Assembly (NCBI GenBank): GCA_024123955.1
Contig: CP099652.1
Location: 4,092,001-4,156,000 of the forward strand
DNA: 64,000 nucleotides
Source: Oxalobacteraceae bacterium OTU3CINTB1
GTDB taxonomy: Bacteria > Pseudomonadota > Gammaproteobacteria > Burkholderiales > Burkholderiaceae_D
Reading direction: 5' to 3'
This document shows, piece by piece, positions 42,415 through 52,316 of this stretch; position 1 is the stretch's first letter; the number at the start of each line of letters is the position of its first letter. The notes beneath the pieces are model-generated. The model had not been told where the DNA came from and ran no database searches. It saw only the letters and a list, made by a program, of their open reading frames with translations. The position numbers were made by a program, and so were the translations under genes.

Positions 42415-42418
42415 ACTG

Positions 42419-43222
42419 CTATTCCCGCCTTTTGTTTGTTGCAGGGACGACCACCTGGGCCGTCGCCGATTTTTTGGTCCAAGCCGGACCGATCAGATGC
42501 ATGCCCTTGACCCGCTTGATCGCTTGTACGATGTAGACGCCGCCAAAGAACGGCCACCAGCGCGGCCCGGCATTATCCATGAATGCGTAGCGGTTCAGCC
42601 ATTTTTCTGTGCGGCAGGCCGGCGCGTAACAGCCGAAATGGCTTTGGCTGGCGCTCATATTCAATAATTTTAACCAGTCTTTCATGCGCGGCATCGTGAT
42701 CAGCTCCTCGGTGCGCGGCAGGAAAGACGTGCCGCCGACGCGCCGCATCACATGGCGCGCGCCCCACAGGCTGGCCGGGTTGAAGCCGCAGATGATCACC
42801 TGGCCTTCCGGGATCAGCACGCGTTCCACTTCGCGCAGCACCTGGTGCGGATCGGTGGAAAATTCCAGCACATGCGGCAGCACGACGAGGTCCATGCTTT
42901 GCGAGGCGAACGGCAACTCGGTGTAATCGAGCGTGAGCGCGACAGGGCGCGGCGGTGGTGCAGGCGCATGCTGCTGCTGCGGCGATAGAACCGGCGTAAC
43001 GGGCGGCCGCACCTTGCGGTCGGCCAGCCATTTGTACGGCATGCGATTGGCCGCGAGCGCATCGATTTGAGGCATGCCGATCTGCACCGCGTTGAACCCG
43101 AAGATATCGGCTGTTAAATTATCGAGACATGTTTGTTCCCACGCACGCAAGTACACGCCTGCGGGCGTTTGCAGCCAGCCTTCCAGCGCTATAATGGATT
43201 GCTCCGATCCCGCTTTATCCAT
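42419..43222 (-). CDS. SAM-dependent methyltransferase (class I) upstream of rnhA
   Basis: 267-aa protein of the methyltransferase type conserved next to rnhA/gloB in proteobacteria. The Methyltransf_11-like core includes the acidic-loop region [49 protein letters not shown]. The N-terminal SAM-binding GxGxG is replaced by the poorly conserved [12 protein letters not shown], as in this family. Substrate is unknown. I chose the ATG at 43222 over a TTG at 43243; only 20 bases then separate it from the divergent gloB start. Confidence 0.82.
   Translation of the reverse strand: MDKAGSEQSIIALEGWLQTPAGVYLRAWEQTCLDNLTADIFGFNAVQIGMPQIDALAANRMPYKWLADRKVRPPVTPVLSPQQQHAPAPPPRPVALTLDYTELPFASQSMDLVVLPHVLEFSTDPHQVLREVERVLIPEGQVIICGFNPASLWGARHVMRRVGGTSFLPRTEELITMPRMKDWLKLLNMSASQSHFGCYAPACRTEKWLNRYAFMDNAGPRWWPFFGGVYIVQAIKRVKGMHLIGPAWTKKSATAQVVVPATNKRRE
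43168..43195 (+). promoter_or_regulatory. Probable gloB promoter inside the divergent methyltransferase gene
   Basis: A perfect -10 hexamer TATAAT (43190-43195) with TTTGCA (43168-43173) 16 bases upstream points toward gloB. It would start transcription near 43202, inside the first codons of the divergent methyltransferase gene. Confidence 0.5.
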
Positions 43223-43242
43223 GTCTAGCCTTTTGTGATCCA

Positions 43243-44049
43243 ATGACCATATCTTCTAACCAAGCTCTCTGTGTTCTGACGGTTCCAGCATTCCACGACA
43301 ATTACCTGTGGCTGATACACGATGGTGTCCATGCCGCCGTGGTCGACCCGGGCGACGCCAAACCGATTCTGGCGGCGCTCAAAGCAAACGGACTCAAGCT
43401 CACCGCCATTCTACTCACCCATCACCACGCTGACCACATCGGCGGCGTTCCCGAATTATTACAGCATTATCAGGTTCCCGTTTTCGGCCCGCGCAACGAG
43501 ACCATCGCCGCGGTCACCTTGCCGGTCGGCGAAGGCAAGCAGTTCGACGTGCCGGGCCTGGCGCTGCGCCTGTCCGTGCTCGACGTGCCCGGCCACACGA
43601 TGGGCCACATCGCCTACGTGCGCGAGCCATCGACCGGGGAGCCGACCTGGCTGTTCTGCGGCGACACCTTGTTCGCGGGCGGCTGCGGACGCCTGTTCGA
43701 GGGCACGCCGGCGCAGATGATCAGTTCACTGGGCAAACTGGCCGCGCTACCGGATGATACCAAGGTGTATTGCGCCCACGAATATACGCTGTCCAACCTG
43801 CGCTTCGCGCGCGTGGTGGAACCGGACAATGTGGCGCTGCAGGAGCGTGTGAAAGTGGAGACCGACAAGCGCGAGCACAATCTGCCGACGGTGCCGAGCA
43901 CCATCGGCGTCGAGAAGGCGACCAATCCTTTCCTGCGCTACCGGGAGCCGGCCATCGCGGAGCAGTTGGTCAAGGCCGGACGGCTTGATCGTATCGATAC
44001 GGCGCTGGCGACCTTCACGGCGCTGCGCTTGTGGAAAAATGATTTTTAA
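43243..44049 (+). CDS. gloB: Hydroxyacylglutathione hydrolase (glyoxalase II)
   Basis: 268-aa metallo-beta-lactamase-fold enzyme that hydrolyses S-lactoylglutathione in methylglyoxal detoxification. The metal motif is [11 protein letters not shown] (THxHxDH). The further ligands are in [11 protein letters not shown], the bridging Asp in [18 protein letters not shown] and the His in [14 protein letters not shown]. The C-terminal glutathione-binding HAGH domain ends in the conserved NPFLRYREP segment. The start codon lies 20 bases from the divergent methyltransferase start; no strong Shine-Dalgarno sequence is visible. Confidence 0.96.
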   Translation: MTISSNQALCVLTVPAFHDNYLWLIHDGVHAAVVDPGDAKPILAALKANGLKLTAILLTHHHADHIGGVPELLQHYQVPVFGPRNETIAAVTLPVGEGKQFDVPGLALRLSVLDVPGHTMGHIAYVREPSTGEPTWLFCGDTLFAGGCGRLFEGTPAQMISSLGKLAALPDDTKVYCAHEYTLSNLRFARVVEPDNVALQERVKVETDKREHNLPTVPSTIGVEKATNPFLRYREPAIAEQLVKAGRLDRIDTALATFTALRLWKNDF

Positions 44050-44069
44050 CCCGCACCCCGGACACGAGG

Positions 44070-44091
44070 GTCGTACCCGGTTGGGTACGAC
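44070..44091. repeat. Palindromic hairpin between convergent gloB and malate synthase
   Basis: GTCGTACCC (44070-44078) and GGGTACGAC (44083-44091) form a perfect 9-bp stem with a 4-base loop. It is embedded in a GC-rich 86-base gap that also has outer complementary blocks (CCCGCA at 44050-44055 and TGCGGG at 44119-44124). No T-run follows. It could be a terminator for both converging genes or a REP-like element. Confidence 0.5.
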
Positions 44092-44135
44092 GGGGACGCC
44101 GAGTCCCTGCCGGGCCCTGCGGGTTCAGTGCGCGT

Positions 44136-45734
44136 CTAGATCTCTTCGTACAGCGGCAAGGTCAGGAACTCTGCGAACTCCGTCGATGTCGACATCTGTT
44201 CGAAGATCTGGCCCGCGCGCACATAGGTCGGACCGTCGCCGCCCGGCGCGTCGCGCTGCACCTTGGCCAACTCCTCCGGAATCATCGCGCGCACCATATC
44301 GGCAGTCACTTTGCGGCCGTCGTCCAGCACGCCCTTGTCCGAACGGATCCACTGCCACACCTGCGAGCGGCTGATTTCGGCCGTGGCCGCGTCTTCCATC
44401 AGGTTGTGGATCGGCACGCAGCCGTTGCCGGCCAGCCAGCTACCCAGGTAATGGATGCCGACGTTGATGTTGTAACGCAGGCCCGCTTCGGTGATCGGCG
44501 CTTCCGGCTTGAAGTCCAGCAGTTGTTCGGCGCTGACGTCGATGTCCGGACGCTGCTTGTCGATTTGATTCGGCTTATCGCCCAGCACCTTGGTGAATTC
44601 TGTCATCGCCAGTTCGACCAGGCCCGGGTGGGCGACCCAGCCGCCGTCGTAGCCGTCGGTGGCGTCGCGCGCCTTGTCGTTGCGCACGCCGCCCATGGCC
44701 ACTTCGTTTTTCTCCGGATCGTTCTTGATCGGGATCAGCGCGGCCATGCCGCCGATGGCAGGCGCGTTGCGCTTGTGGCAGGTCTTGAGCAGCAGCAGCG
44801 CGTAGGCGCGCATGAACGGCGCTGTCATCGTCACCTTGGCACGATCGGCCAGGCAGAAATCCTTGTCCAGCTTGAACTTCTTGATGCACGAGAAGATGTA
44901 ATCCCAGCGTCCCGCGTTCAGGCCGGAGCTGTGTTCGCGCAGCTCGTACAGGATCTCGTCCATCTCGAAGGCGGCCAGGATGGTCTCGATCAGCACGGTG
45001 GCCTTGATCGTGCCCTGCGGCAGGCCCAGCTCGTTTTGCGTCATCACAAAGATGTCGTTCCACAGGCGCGCTTCCAGGTGCGATTCCATTTTCGGCAGGT
45101 AGAAGTACGGGCCGGCGCCGCGCGCCAACTGCTCCTTGGCGTTGTGGAACATGAACAGCGCGAAGTCGAAGATGCCGCCGGAGATACGCTTGCCGTCGAC
45201 CAGCACGTGTTTTTCATCCAGGTGCCAGCCGCGCGGACGCACGACCAGAGTGGCGATCTTGTCGTTGAGCTTGTAGGATTTGCCGTTCTGCTCGAGCGCG
45301 ATGGTGCGGCGCACGGCGTCGAACATGTTGATCTGGCCGGTGATCTGGTTGTCCCAGTTCGGCGTGTTGGAATCCTCGAAGTCGGTCATGTAGCTGTCCG
45401 CGCCCGAATTGAAGGCGTTGATGACCATTTTGCGCTCGACCGGACCGGTGATCTCGACCCGGCGGCATTCCAGCGCTTTCGGAATCGGCGCGATTTTCCA
45501 GTCGCCGGCGCGGATGTGCGCGGTCTCAGGCAGGAAGTCGGGGCGCTCGCCCGCGTCGAGGCGCTTGGCGCGCTCGACCCGCACGGCCAGCAGCTGTTGA
45601 CGGCGCGCCTCGAACTCGCGCGTCAGCTTGACCACCAGCGACAGCGCCTCGGCGGTGAGGATGTTTTCGTAGCCGGGCTTGATCTCGCCGGTGATTTGCA
45701 TGCCTGCCGGCAAAGTGATGGTGGACTGCGTCAT
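44136..45734 (-). CDS. aceB: Malate synthase A
   Basis: 532-aa glyoxylate-bypass enzyme joining acetyl-CoA and glyoxylate to malate. Recognisable blocks include [20 protein letters not shown] and [15 protein letters not shown], which carries the catalytic Arg region. Others are [22 protein letters not shown] and [23 protein letters not shown]. The C-terminal catalytic Asp is in [19 protein letters not shown]. Length is that of isoform A. It is divergent from a LysR gene across a 202-base region. Isocitrate lyase is not in the window. Regulation by the LysR neighbour is possible but not shown. Confidence 0.96.
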   Translation of the reverse strand: MTQSTITLPAGMQITGEIKPGYENILTAEALSLVVKLTREFEARRQQLLAVRVERAKRLDAGERPDFLPETAHIRAGDWKIAPIPKALECRRVEITGPVERKMVINAFNSGADSYMTDFEDSNTPNWDNQITGQINMFDAVRRTIALEQNGKSYKLNDKIATLVVRPRGWHLDEKHVLVDGKRISGGIFDFALFMFHNAKEQLARGAGPYFYLPKMESHLEARLWNDIFVMTQNELGLPQGTIKATVLIETILAAFEMDEILYELREHSSGLNAGRWDYIFSCIKKFKLDKDFCLADRAKVTMTAPFMRAYALLLLKTCHKRNAPAIGGMAALIPIKNDPEKNEVAMGGVRNDKARDATDGYDGGWVAHPGLVELAMTEFTKVLGDKPNQIDKQRPDIDVSAEQLLDFKPEAPITEAGLRYNINVGIHYLGSWLAGNGCVPIHNLMEDAATAEISRSQVWQWIRSDKGVLDDGRKVTADMVRAMIPEELAKVQRDAPGGDGPTYVRAGQIFEQMSTSTEFAEFLTLPLYEEI

Positions 45735-45936
45735 GGGATAGGTCTCCGTAAGAAAATATTAACTTCCATACCAAATTATAAGCACTGATGCTGCGGCTGC
45801 GCGCCTGAATCTTTAGTGTGGCTGCTCGGTTACGCGGCGTTCTGTTTTACAGTATATTCACTCATAAGTTATGCAAACGAGACTAAAAATCACTTCATCT
45901 ATGCGTTTTTATCACAAGTGAGAGGCATGCCGCTTC

Positions 45937-46851
45937 ATGGGCCAGTTCAGACAGATATCCACTTTCGTTGAGGTTGTCGCTAGGGGCAGCCTGTCGGCCG
46001 CCGCCCGCGCCGAGGGCATCGCGCCGGCCATGATCGGGCGCCGTCTCGACGCGCTGGAGAGCCGCTTGGGCGTGAAACTGCTGCAGCGCACTACCCGCAA
46101 GCTGGCACTGACCGACGAAGGCGCGGCCTTCCTGGAGGATTGCCAGCGCATCCTGGCGGAGCTGGAGGAAGCCGAGTCGGCGGTGGCGGAGCGCAGCGCG
46201 CACGCCACCGGGCACCTGATGATCTCGGCGCCGGCCGGTTTCGGCCGCCAGCACGTGGCGCCGCTGCTGCCCTCCTTCCTCACCGAGCACCGTGACGTCA
46301 CCGCGACGTTGAACATGAGCGACCGCGTGGTCGACATCGTCGGCGAAGGCATCGACGTCGCGATCCGCATCGCCAGCCTGGCCGATTCCAACCTGGTCAG
46401 CGTCAAGCTGGCAGACAACGAACGCGTGGTGGTGGCGGCGCCCTCCTATCTCAAACGCTACGGCGAACCCAAGACCCTGGCCGACCTGGCCAAACACAAT
46501 TGCCTGGCCATCAGCAGCGAAGGCAGCCAGCGCGGCTGGACCTTTCGCGATAACGGCAAGAACGTGGTGTTGAAGGTGAACGGCAACATGGGCTGCAACG
46601 ACGGCCAGGTGCTGCACGACTGGGCGCTGGCCGGCAAGGGGCTGGCGTGGCGGTCGATGTGGGAAGTGGGCAGTGAGATCGAGGCGGGCAAGCTGCAGAC
46701 GGTGCTCGATCAGCACGCGGCGCCCGGCAACGATATCTACGCGGTGTTCGCGCAGCGCCGCCATTTGCCGTTGCGCATACGCGCCTTTGTCGACTTTCTG
46801 CGGCACACCTATGCACAGGGGGATTACTGGCGCAAATCGGGCAAGCAATAA
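45937..46851 (+). CDS. LysR-family transcriptional regulator
   Basis: 304-aa regulator. The N-terminal winged HTH is IFVEVVARGSLSAAARAEG-like (FRQISTFVEVVARGSLSAAARAEGIAPAMIGRRLDALESRLGVKLLQRTTRKLALT, residues about 4-60). A LysR substrate-binding domain of the PBP2_CrgA type follows to about 295. It is divergent from malate synthase; LysR proteins commonly control the gene divergent to them. That would suggest acetate or glyoxylate metabolism, but I see no defined T-N11-A box to support it. Confidence 0.9.
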   Translation: MGQFRQISTFVEVVARGSLSAAARAEGIAPAMIGRRLDALESRLGVKLLQRTTRKLALTDEGAAFLEDCQRILAELEEAESAVAERSAHATGHLMISAPAGFGRQHVAPLLPSFLTEHRDVTATLNMSDRVVDIVGEGIDVAIRIASLADSNLVSVKLADNERVVVAAPSYLKRYGEPKTLADLAKHNCLAISSEGSQRGWTFRDNGKNVVLKVNGNMGCNDGQVLHDWALAGKGLAWRSMWEVGSEIEAGKLQTVLDQHAAPGNDIYAVFAQRRHLPLRIRAFVDFLRHTYAQGDYWRKSGKQ

Positions 46852-46910
46852 AGGGAAGCAATGAAGGTGGGCAATAACGCTTATAAAGCAGCAACTACAA
46901 AACGATAGAC

Positions 46911-46946
46911 GAAAAAAAATCCTCGGATACCGAGGATTTCTTTATT
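46911..46946. terminator. Intrinsic terminator of the cold-shock gene
   Basis: A 9-bp stem AATCCTCGG (46918-46926) and CCGAGGATT (46930-46938) has a 3-base loop. On the minus strand it is followed by a run of T (eight A at 46912-46919), ending the cold-shock transcript. On the plus side TTTCTTTATTT may also stop the LysR transcript. Confidence 0.88.
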
Positions 46947-46963
46947 TCGTTTGATTCAGCGTA

Positions 46964-47167
46964 TTACAGAGGCTGAATGTTCGAAGCTTGCTTGCCCTTA
47001 GGACCAGCAGTCACTTCAAAAGAAACACGTTGGTTCTCTTGCAGCGACTTGAAGCCTGCGGACTGAATCGCCGAGAAGTGAGCGAACAGATCTTCGCCGC
47101 CTTCGTCAGGGGTGATAAAGCCGAAGCCCTTCGAATCATTGAACCATTTTACGATACCAGTTGCCAT
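46964..47167 (-). CDS. cspA: Cold-shock protein (CspA family)
   Basis: 67-aa single OB-fold nucleic-acid chaperone. RNP1 is KGFGFIT and RNP2 is DLFAHFSAI, within [20 protein letters not shown], the standard CspA start. A long upstream extension of the open frame is not coding. The mRNA has a leader of about 95 bases, typical for CspA-type post-transcriptional control, and a strong terminator. Which csp paralogue it is cannot be decided. Confidence 0.95.
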   Translation of the reverse strand: MATGIVKWFNDSKGFGFITPDEGGEDLFAHFSAIQSAGFKSLQENQRVSFEVTAGPKGKQASNIQPL

Positions 47168-47284
47168 TACAATTCCTATTTCAGTTAAGTTGGGCTTGCG
47201 CCCGTGATATCGTTTGAGGCAAGAAAGAAATGACAGACTAACTGCACTACTCTTGAATCTAAACGATCCCGCATTATACCCATT
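47168..47284 (-). promoter_or_regulatory. cspA promoter and 5' leader
   Basis: On the minus strand a perfect TATAAT (plus-strand ATTATA, 47273-47278) would start transcription near 47265, giving a leader of about 95 bases before the ATG. Long structured leaders are usual for cold-shock genes. No good -35 is visible. The rest of the gap up to 47458 holds no gene I can support. Confidence 0.6.
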
Positions 47285-47458
47285 TACGAGAGAAAAGCAC
47301 GTGTTCACGAAAATAAATGCAAACCGCCGCTTTTTTTGGTAGAAAAACCGAGTTGTTCGGGGTTCCCGCCGGTCCTTCCTGCCCTCTTTCGTGAGTGGTG
47401 TAACTGTCACTATAGACAAGTAAATGATAACTGGTTTGATTTACATCAAGCGCACGTC

Positions 47459-47821
47459 TCAATCGAAAAGTGTTGCGCGGGCGTCACGCGCGGCCCAGCG
47501 CAGCAGCTTTTCCACCTCGGGCTGCACCGCTTCCCAGCCGGAACCGGAGGCCATCGCCTCGCGCAGCATGTGCTCGATACGCCGCGCCTCCTGACCCAAG
47601 GTGCCAAAGCCGAAGGTGCCGGCCGATCCGGCCACGCCGTGCAGCAGCTCGTGCAGCTGGCGCATCGACGCTTCCGCCGGCGCGCCGCTCTCGCCGCTTT
47701 CAGCGACGCAGACGGCCAGCGCCGAGGTGATTTTCTCCATCGTCACCGGCACGGTCGCGGCGAATTTTTCGTTCAGCGCCGCCAGGCGCGCGCGGTAATC
47801 AGGATCGACTGGAGTGGCCAT
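47459..47821 (-). CDS. Histidine phosphotransfer (Hpt) domain protein
   Basis: 120-aa helical-bundle protein. The phospho-accepting His lies in LHELLHGVAGSAGTFGFGTLGQEARRIE (residues about 56-83), the HxxKGxxG-like Hpt motif with Val-Ala in place of Lys-Gly. Hpt proteins shuttle phosphate between hybrid kinases and response regulators; no partner lies adjacent. It sits 7 bases downstream of upp on the same strand and may be co-transcribed. Confidence 0.85.
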   Translation of the reverse strand: MATPVDPDYRARLAALNEKFAATVPVTMEKITSALAVCVAESGESGAPAEASMRQLHELLHGVAGSAGTFGFGTLGQEARRIEHMLREAMASGSGWEAVQPEVEKLLRWAARDARATLFD

Positions 47822-47828
47822 GGCGCTG

Positions 47829-48479
47829 TTATTTAGTGCCGAAAATGCGGTCGCCGGCGTCGCCCAGTCCAGGCACGATGTAGGCGTGGTCGTCCAGGTG
47901 CGAGTCGAGCGAGGCGCAATAAATCTTCACGCCCGGATGCGACTTCTGGAACACCGTGATCCCTTCCGGCGCCGCCACCAGCGACAGGAAGATGATCTGT
48001 TCGTCGGTCACGCCGCGCGATTTCAGCACGTCCACCGCGTGCACCGCCGAATTGCCGGTGGCGACCATCGGGTCGCACAGGATGAAGGTGCGCTCGGCCA
48101 GATCCGGCAGACGCACCAGATATTCCACCGGCTGGTGGGTGTCGGGGTCGCGGAACACGCCGATGTGGCCCACGCGCGCCGACGGCACGAGGTTCAGCAG
48201 GCCGTCGCTCATGCCGATGCCGGCGCGCAGGATCGGCACGATCGCCAGCTTTTTACCGGCGATGACGGGTGCGTCGATCGTCATCAGCGGGGTTTCGATG
48301 GTGCGGGTGGTCAGCGGCAGGTCGCGGGTGATCTCGTAGCCCATCAACAGCGTGATTTCCTTGAGCAGTTCGCGGAAGGTACGGGTCGACGTATCCTTCT
48401 CGCGCATGTGACTCAGTTTGTGTTGGATCAGTGGGTGGTCGGTGATGAACAGATTGGGGAAGCGCGGATCTTGTTTCAT
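47829..48479 (-). CDS. upp: Uracil phosphoribosyltransferase
   Basis: 216-aa salvage enzyme making UMP from uracil and PRPP. It contains [19 protein letters not shown] start ([21 protein letters not shown]). The PRPP-binding loop is [24 protein letters not shown], preceded by [18 protein letters not shown] and followed by [20 protein letters not shown] at the C-terminus. All are invariant in Upp. The promoter -10 lies 32 bases upstream. Confidence 0.97.
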   Translation of the reverse strand: MKQDPRFPNLFITDHPLIQHKLSHMREKDTSTRTFRELLKEITLLMGYEITRDLPLTTRTIETPLMTIDAPVIAGKKLAIVPILRAGIGMSDGLLNLVPSARVGHIGVFRDPDTHQPVEYLVRLPDLAERTFILCDPMVATGNSAVHAVDVLKSRGVTDEQIIFLSLVAAPEGITVFQKSHPGVKIYCASLDSHLDDHAYIVPGLGDAGDRIFGTK

Positions 48480-48510
48480 TGTTTGCTCTTTTTTTACGGG
48501 TTATCGCGCC

Positions 48511-48516
48511 ATTATA
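48511..48516 (-). promoter_or_regulatory. -10 element of the upp promoter
   Basis: A perfect TATAAT on the minus strand (plus ATTATA at 48511-48516) lies 32 bases before the upp ATG and immediately after the stop of the acyl-CoA dehydrogenase gene. The -35 hexamer is not clear. Confidence 0.5.
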
Positions 48517-50244
48517 CTAGGCAAGCACCAGCGCCCGATCAAGAATCGCCTCGCAATCCACGCCCGCCGGCAGCCGTCCGAAGGCCCCTCCCGGCTCGCG
48601 CGCCAGCCGCGAGGCGATGAACGCCGACGACACATATAAAGGCGCGTGGCGCAGCAGCAGGCCGGCCTGCACCGCCAGCACCACGCGCTCGGCCAGCAGC
48701 CGCGCGCCGAATTCGCCGGCCTGCGGCTGGTCCAGGTCCGCGAGCAGCGATTGGGTGTAGCGCTGGTAGTCGCCCTGCCCGGGCACTTCCCCGGCGCCTT
48801 CTCCGGCGCCGGCCAGCTCCAGCTCCGCCGCCAGCGCCTCGCGCGCGGCCGGGGTTTTGCCGAAGGCCCGCAACAGGTCCAGGCACATCACGTTGCCGGA
48901 ACCCTCCCAGATCGAATTGACCGGCAGCTCGCGGTACAGGCGCGCCAGCGGGCCGTCCTCCACGTAACCGCTGCCGCCGATGACTTCCATCGCCTCGGCG
49001 CCAAAAGCCGGGCCACGCTTGCAGATCCAGTATTTGCCGGCCGGCGTCAGGATGCGCGCCAGCTGCTGTTGCGCCGGATCGCCAGCCTGGTCGAAGCAGC
49101 GCGCCAGCCGCATCGCGAACGCCGTGGCGGCTTCCGATTCCAGCGCCAGGTCGGCCAGCACGTTACGCATCAACGGCTGTTCCGACAGCGGCCGGCCGAA
49201 CGCCGAACGGCCGCGCGCATGGTGCAGCGCGTGCGTCAACGCGGCCCGCATGGCGCCGGCGCTACCGAGCACGCAATCGAGCCGCGTGTGGCCGCCCATC
49301 TCCAGTATCGTCGGGATGCCGCGTCCCGGCTTGCCGACCAACCAGCCGTGGGCGCCGGTGAATTCGACCTCCGACGAGGCGTTGGAGCGGTTGCCCACCT
49401 TGTCCTTGAGCCGCTGCACGCGGATCTGATTGCGGCTGCCGTCCGGCAGATAGCGCGGCAGGAAAAAGCACGACAGCCCCGCACTGCCGCCATCGTCGGT
49501 TTGCGCCAGGATCAGGTGCGCATCGCTCTGCGGCGCCGAGAAAAACCATTTGTGGCCGACGATGCGGTACGCGTCGACGCCTTCGTCGCCATATAGCGCC
49601 CGCGCTTCGCCGGGTGGCAGCGGCTCGGCGCGGGTGGTATTGGCGCGCACGTCGGAACCGCCCTGCTTCTCCGTCATGCCCATGCCGATGATGGCGCCGC
49701 GCTTTTGCTCGACCGGCAAGGAACGCGGATCGTATTCCAGCGACAGTATCTTCGGCAGCCACTTGGCGGCGATCGCCGGCGCCTGGCGCAGCGCGGGCAC
49801 GCAAGCGTAGGTCATCGTCACCGGGCATTGCGATCCGTTCTCCACCTGGCCGAACATCAGATACTTCGCCGCCCGCGCCACCTGGGCGCCCTCGCCGCCC
49901 AGCCACGGCGACGCGTGGGCGCCGTTCTCTATCAGTAGCGTCATCAGGCGATGCCAGGCCGGATGGAATTCCACCTCGTCGATGCGATGGCCGGCCCGGT
50001 CGAAGTTGTGCAGCGTCGGCGGGTAGTCGTTGGCCAGGCGCGCCAGGTCCAGGATTTCGGCGCGGCCCAGTTGCTGGCCCAGCGTCTGCAGTGCGTCGGC
50101 GTGCGCGCCGCCGCCCTCGCGCAGCAGCGCCTCCCGCAACGCGGGGTCCGACGCAAACAGGTTGAAGTTCTCCAGCGGCGCGACGGCATTGCGCACCCGA
50201 TGGGTATCGAAAGGGTTGTCGAAAGCGTTGTCGAAGGCTGTCAC
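48517..50244 (-). CDS. AidB-like acyl-CoA dehydrogenase
   Basis: 575-aa FAD enzyme of the AidB group, longer than ordinary acyl-CoA dehydrogenases. Landmarks are MTEKQGGSDVRANTTRAEP (FAD/substrate loop), WFFSAPQSDAHLILAQT, EVIGGSGYVEDGPLARLYRELPVNSIWEGSGNVMCLDLLRA (with the AidB-type SIWEGSGNV) and an extra C-terminal domain. E. coli AidB is induced in the alkylation response and binds DNA. I chose a GTG start at 50244 because GGGAGGAG precedes it; the longer frame to 50394 is Cys/Arg-rich and looks non-coding. Role here, whether isovaleryl-CoA-type metabolism or alkylation protection, is open. Confidence 0.88.
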   Translation of the reverse strand: MTAFDNAFDNPFDTHRVRNAVAPLENFNLFASDPALREALLREGGGAHADALQTLGQQLGRAEILDLARLANDYPPTLHNFDRAGHRIDEVEFHPAWHRLMTLLIENGAHASPWLGGEGAQVARAAKYLMFGQVENGSQCPVTMTYACVPALRQAPAIAAKWLPKILSLEYDPRSLPVEQKRGAIIGMGMTEKQGGSDVRANTTRAEPLPPGEARALYGDEGVDAYRIVGHKWFFSAPQSDAHLILAQTDDGGSAGLSCFFLPRYLPDGSRNQIRVQRLKDKVGNRSNASSEVEFTGAHGWLVGKPGRGIPTILEMGGHTRLDCVLGSAGAMRAALTHALHHARGRSAFGRPLSEQPLMRNVLADLALESEAATAFAMRLARCFDQAGDPAQQQLARILTPAGKYWICKRGPAFGAEAMEVIGGSGYVEDGPLARLYRELPVNSIWEGSGNVMCLDLLRAFGKTPAAREALAAELELAGAGEGAGEVPGQGDYQRYTQSLLADLDQPQAGEFGARLLAERVVLAVQAGLLLRHAPLYVSSAFIASRLAREPGGAFGRLPAGVDCEAILDRALVLA

Positions 50245-50525
50245 GGCGGGTCTCCTCCCGGCCGGTGCCGGGCTACATTGACAGGCCAGACTAGCGCAAA
50301 CGAAAGTGCCACGCAAGCACGCGCATCGGCACTGCGGCAGGATGCCACGCGGCCGCAAAAAACCCTCCCGGCGGTCGCCGCCCGGCTCCGACACCGCTTT
50401 TTTAGATGTTTCTCAATAGAAATGAGTAAAACTCGACGGAATGTTGTCTATTTTCATGTAAATCCAAACTCATCAGTGATACATTTCGTTCTGGTTTTGC
50501 AAGATAAAAGCAACCCAATTGTTAC
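50245..50525. other. Divergent intergenic region between AidB-like and GGDEF-EAL genes
   Basis: 281 bases without a supported gene. The right half (about 50395-50525) is distinctly AT-rich and probably contains the promoter of the PAS-GGDEF-EAL gene; no clear hexamer pair or operator could be assigned. Confidence 0.5.
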
Positions 50526-52316
50526 ATGAACAACTTGAAAGTATTGAACAACGCGATGCGCCCTACTCATCCATCACAGCCCGACCGCGATCCGAGCCTC
50601 CCACCGGAAGATCTGGCGGACCATCTCGTGGACCACCTCATGGAGGAGGCTGGCGATGTCGTTTTCCGTCTCGACGCGCTTGGTGACATCGTTTTCGCCA
50701 GCCGCCGCGCGACCGCGTTGCTGGCCCGCCCGGGCGCGATCGCCGGCGGCACGCTGACCAAACTGATATGCGAAGCGGACCAGGCGCCGCTGGCGGCCGC
50801 CCTGGCCGAAGTCGCCGACTCGCGCGCCACGCGCCTGGTCGAAGCGCGCATCAAAACCCCGGACGCCGAAGTCTGGCACGAACTGCGCATTTCCTGCCAC
50901 ATCAACCGCCAAAACGCGGTCGCCGGGCTGCTGGTCGTCGGGCGCGACATGTCGATCCAGCACGCCACCGAGGAACGCCTGCGCCACATGGCCACGCACG
51001 ACGCGTTGACCGAGCTGCCCAACCGCCTGCTGCTGTCGGACCGCATGCGCATGGTCATCGCCAACGCGCGCCGCTCCGGACAAGGCTTTGCCGTCGCCAC
51101 CATCGGCCTCGATGGCTTCAAGAAGGTCAACGACGGCCTGGGCCACCCTATCGGCGACGCGATGCTGCGCATGGCCGCCGCCCGCCTGCGCAAAACCCTG
51201 CGCGACAGCGACACGCTGGCCCGCGTGGGCGGCGACGAATTCGTCGCCATCCTGCCGGGCACCGCCACCGACGCGCAGATCAAACTGGTCACCGGCCGCC
51301 TGATCGCCACCTTGCAGTCGCCGTTCGAGATCGACGGCCACACGATCTATGTCGGCGCCTCGGTCGGCGTCGCCGTGTACCCGACCCACGCCGAGGACGA
51401 GGTGCGCCTGGTCGCCCTGGCCGATGCCGCCATGTCGCGCGCCAAGGAAACCGGCAAGGCGCGCTGCGTCGTCTACAGCCCGTCCGAGGCCGGCCCGCCA
51501 TCCCACGACATCTCGCTCGAAGCGGCGATGTTCCAGGCGGTGCGCGAAGGCGAGTTCCTGCTCTACTACCAGCCCATCGTCGACGCCAAAACGCGCGAGA
51601 TCCAGGGCTTCGAGACGCTGATGCGCTGGAAGCATCCGACCCTGGGCATGGTGCCGCCCGCCCGCTTCATCCCCATCGCCGAGACCAACGGTTTGATCAA
51701 CCTGCTGGGCGCGTGGGCGCTCAAGGCCGCGTGCGTGCAGCTCAAACAGTTCGAGGAGGTGGCGAAACGCCCCCTCTACATCTCTGTTAATATTAGCCCA
51801 CGGCAATTCCGTAATGATAAGTTTCTGGACGTGCTCGACGACGCCATCGCGTTCTCGGGCCTACTTGGTGAGCAATTGGTGTTAGAAATCACAGAAGGCA
51901 CATTGATGGTCGATCCGGTCCACGCCGAATCGATCCTGTCCAAAATGGCGGAGCGCAAGGCCCGCATCGCCATCGACGATTTCGGCACCGGCTACTCGTC
52001 GCTCGCCTACCTCAAACGCTTCCCGATTTCGGTGCTCAAGATCGACCGCGCCTTCATCCGCGACCTGCCGGAATCGCAAAAGGACGGCGCCATCTGCAAC
52101 GCCGTGCTCGATCTGGCCAAGCACCTGGACCTGTCGGTGGTCGCCGAAGGCGTCGAAACCGAAGAACAGCTGCACTTCCTCGAGCGGCGCGGCTGCCAGT
52201 ACATCCAGGGCTACCTGACCGGCAAGCCGATGGCCGCCAACGTCGCCCTGGCCGCCCTGCGCGAAAGCATCCACGTCAAGGTGGTGCCGGCCGAACTGCG
52301 TCAGGTGGCGCAATGA
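50526..52316 (+). CDS. PAS-GGDEF-EAL cyclic-di-GMP protein
   Basis: 596-aa cytoplasmic signalling protein. The PAS domain covers about 38-145. The GGDEF domain covers about 150-315, with an intact GGDEF at 235-239, but the first metal-binding Asp of the DxDxFK motif is replaced (IGLDGFKKVND, Gly at 194). The EAL domain covers about 330-585, with ETLMRW (363-368) in place of EALLRW, IDDFGTGYSSLAYLK and EGVETEEQ, so phosphodiesterase residues look retained. It most likely hydrolyses cyclic-di-GMP, with PAS/GGDEF regulatory. The start is uncertain: ATG at 50526 or 50556. It overlaps the HDOD gene by four bases. Confidence 0.9.
   Translation: MNNLKVLNNAMRPTHPSQPDRDPSLPPEDLADHLVDHLMEEAGDVVFRLDALGDIVFASRRATALLARPGAIAGGTLTKLICEADQAPLAAALAEVADSRATRLVEARIKTPDAEVWHELRISCHINRQNAVAGLLVVGRDMSIQHATEERLRHMATHDALTELPNRLLLSDRMRMVIANARRSGQGFAVATIGLDGFKKVNDGLGHPIGDAMLRMAAARLRKTLRDSDTLARVGGDEFVAILPGTATDAQIKLVTGRLIATLQSPFEIDGHTIYVGASVGVAVYPTHAEDEVRLVALADAAMSRAKETGKARCVVYSPSEAGPPSHDISLEAAMFQAVREGEFLLYYQPIVDAKTREIQGFETLMRWKHPTLGMVPPARFIPIAETNGLINLLGAWALKAACVQLKQFEEVAKRPLYISVNISPRQFRNDKFLDVLDDAIAFSGLLGEQLVLEITEGTLMVDPVHAESILSKMAERKARIAIDDFGTGYSSLAYLKRFPISVLKIDRAFIRDLPESQKDGAICNAVLDLAKHLDLSVVAEGVETEEQLHFLERRGCQYIQGYLTGKPMAANVALAALRESIHVKVVPAELRQVAQ

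Noticed and set aside
46964..47419. A 151-codon form of the cold-shock protein with an N-terminal extension
   Set aside because: The extension covers the promoter and leader; all CspA homology starts at the ATG at 47167.
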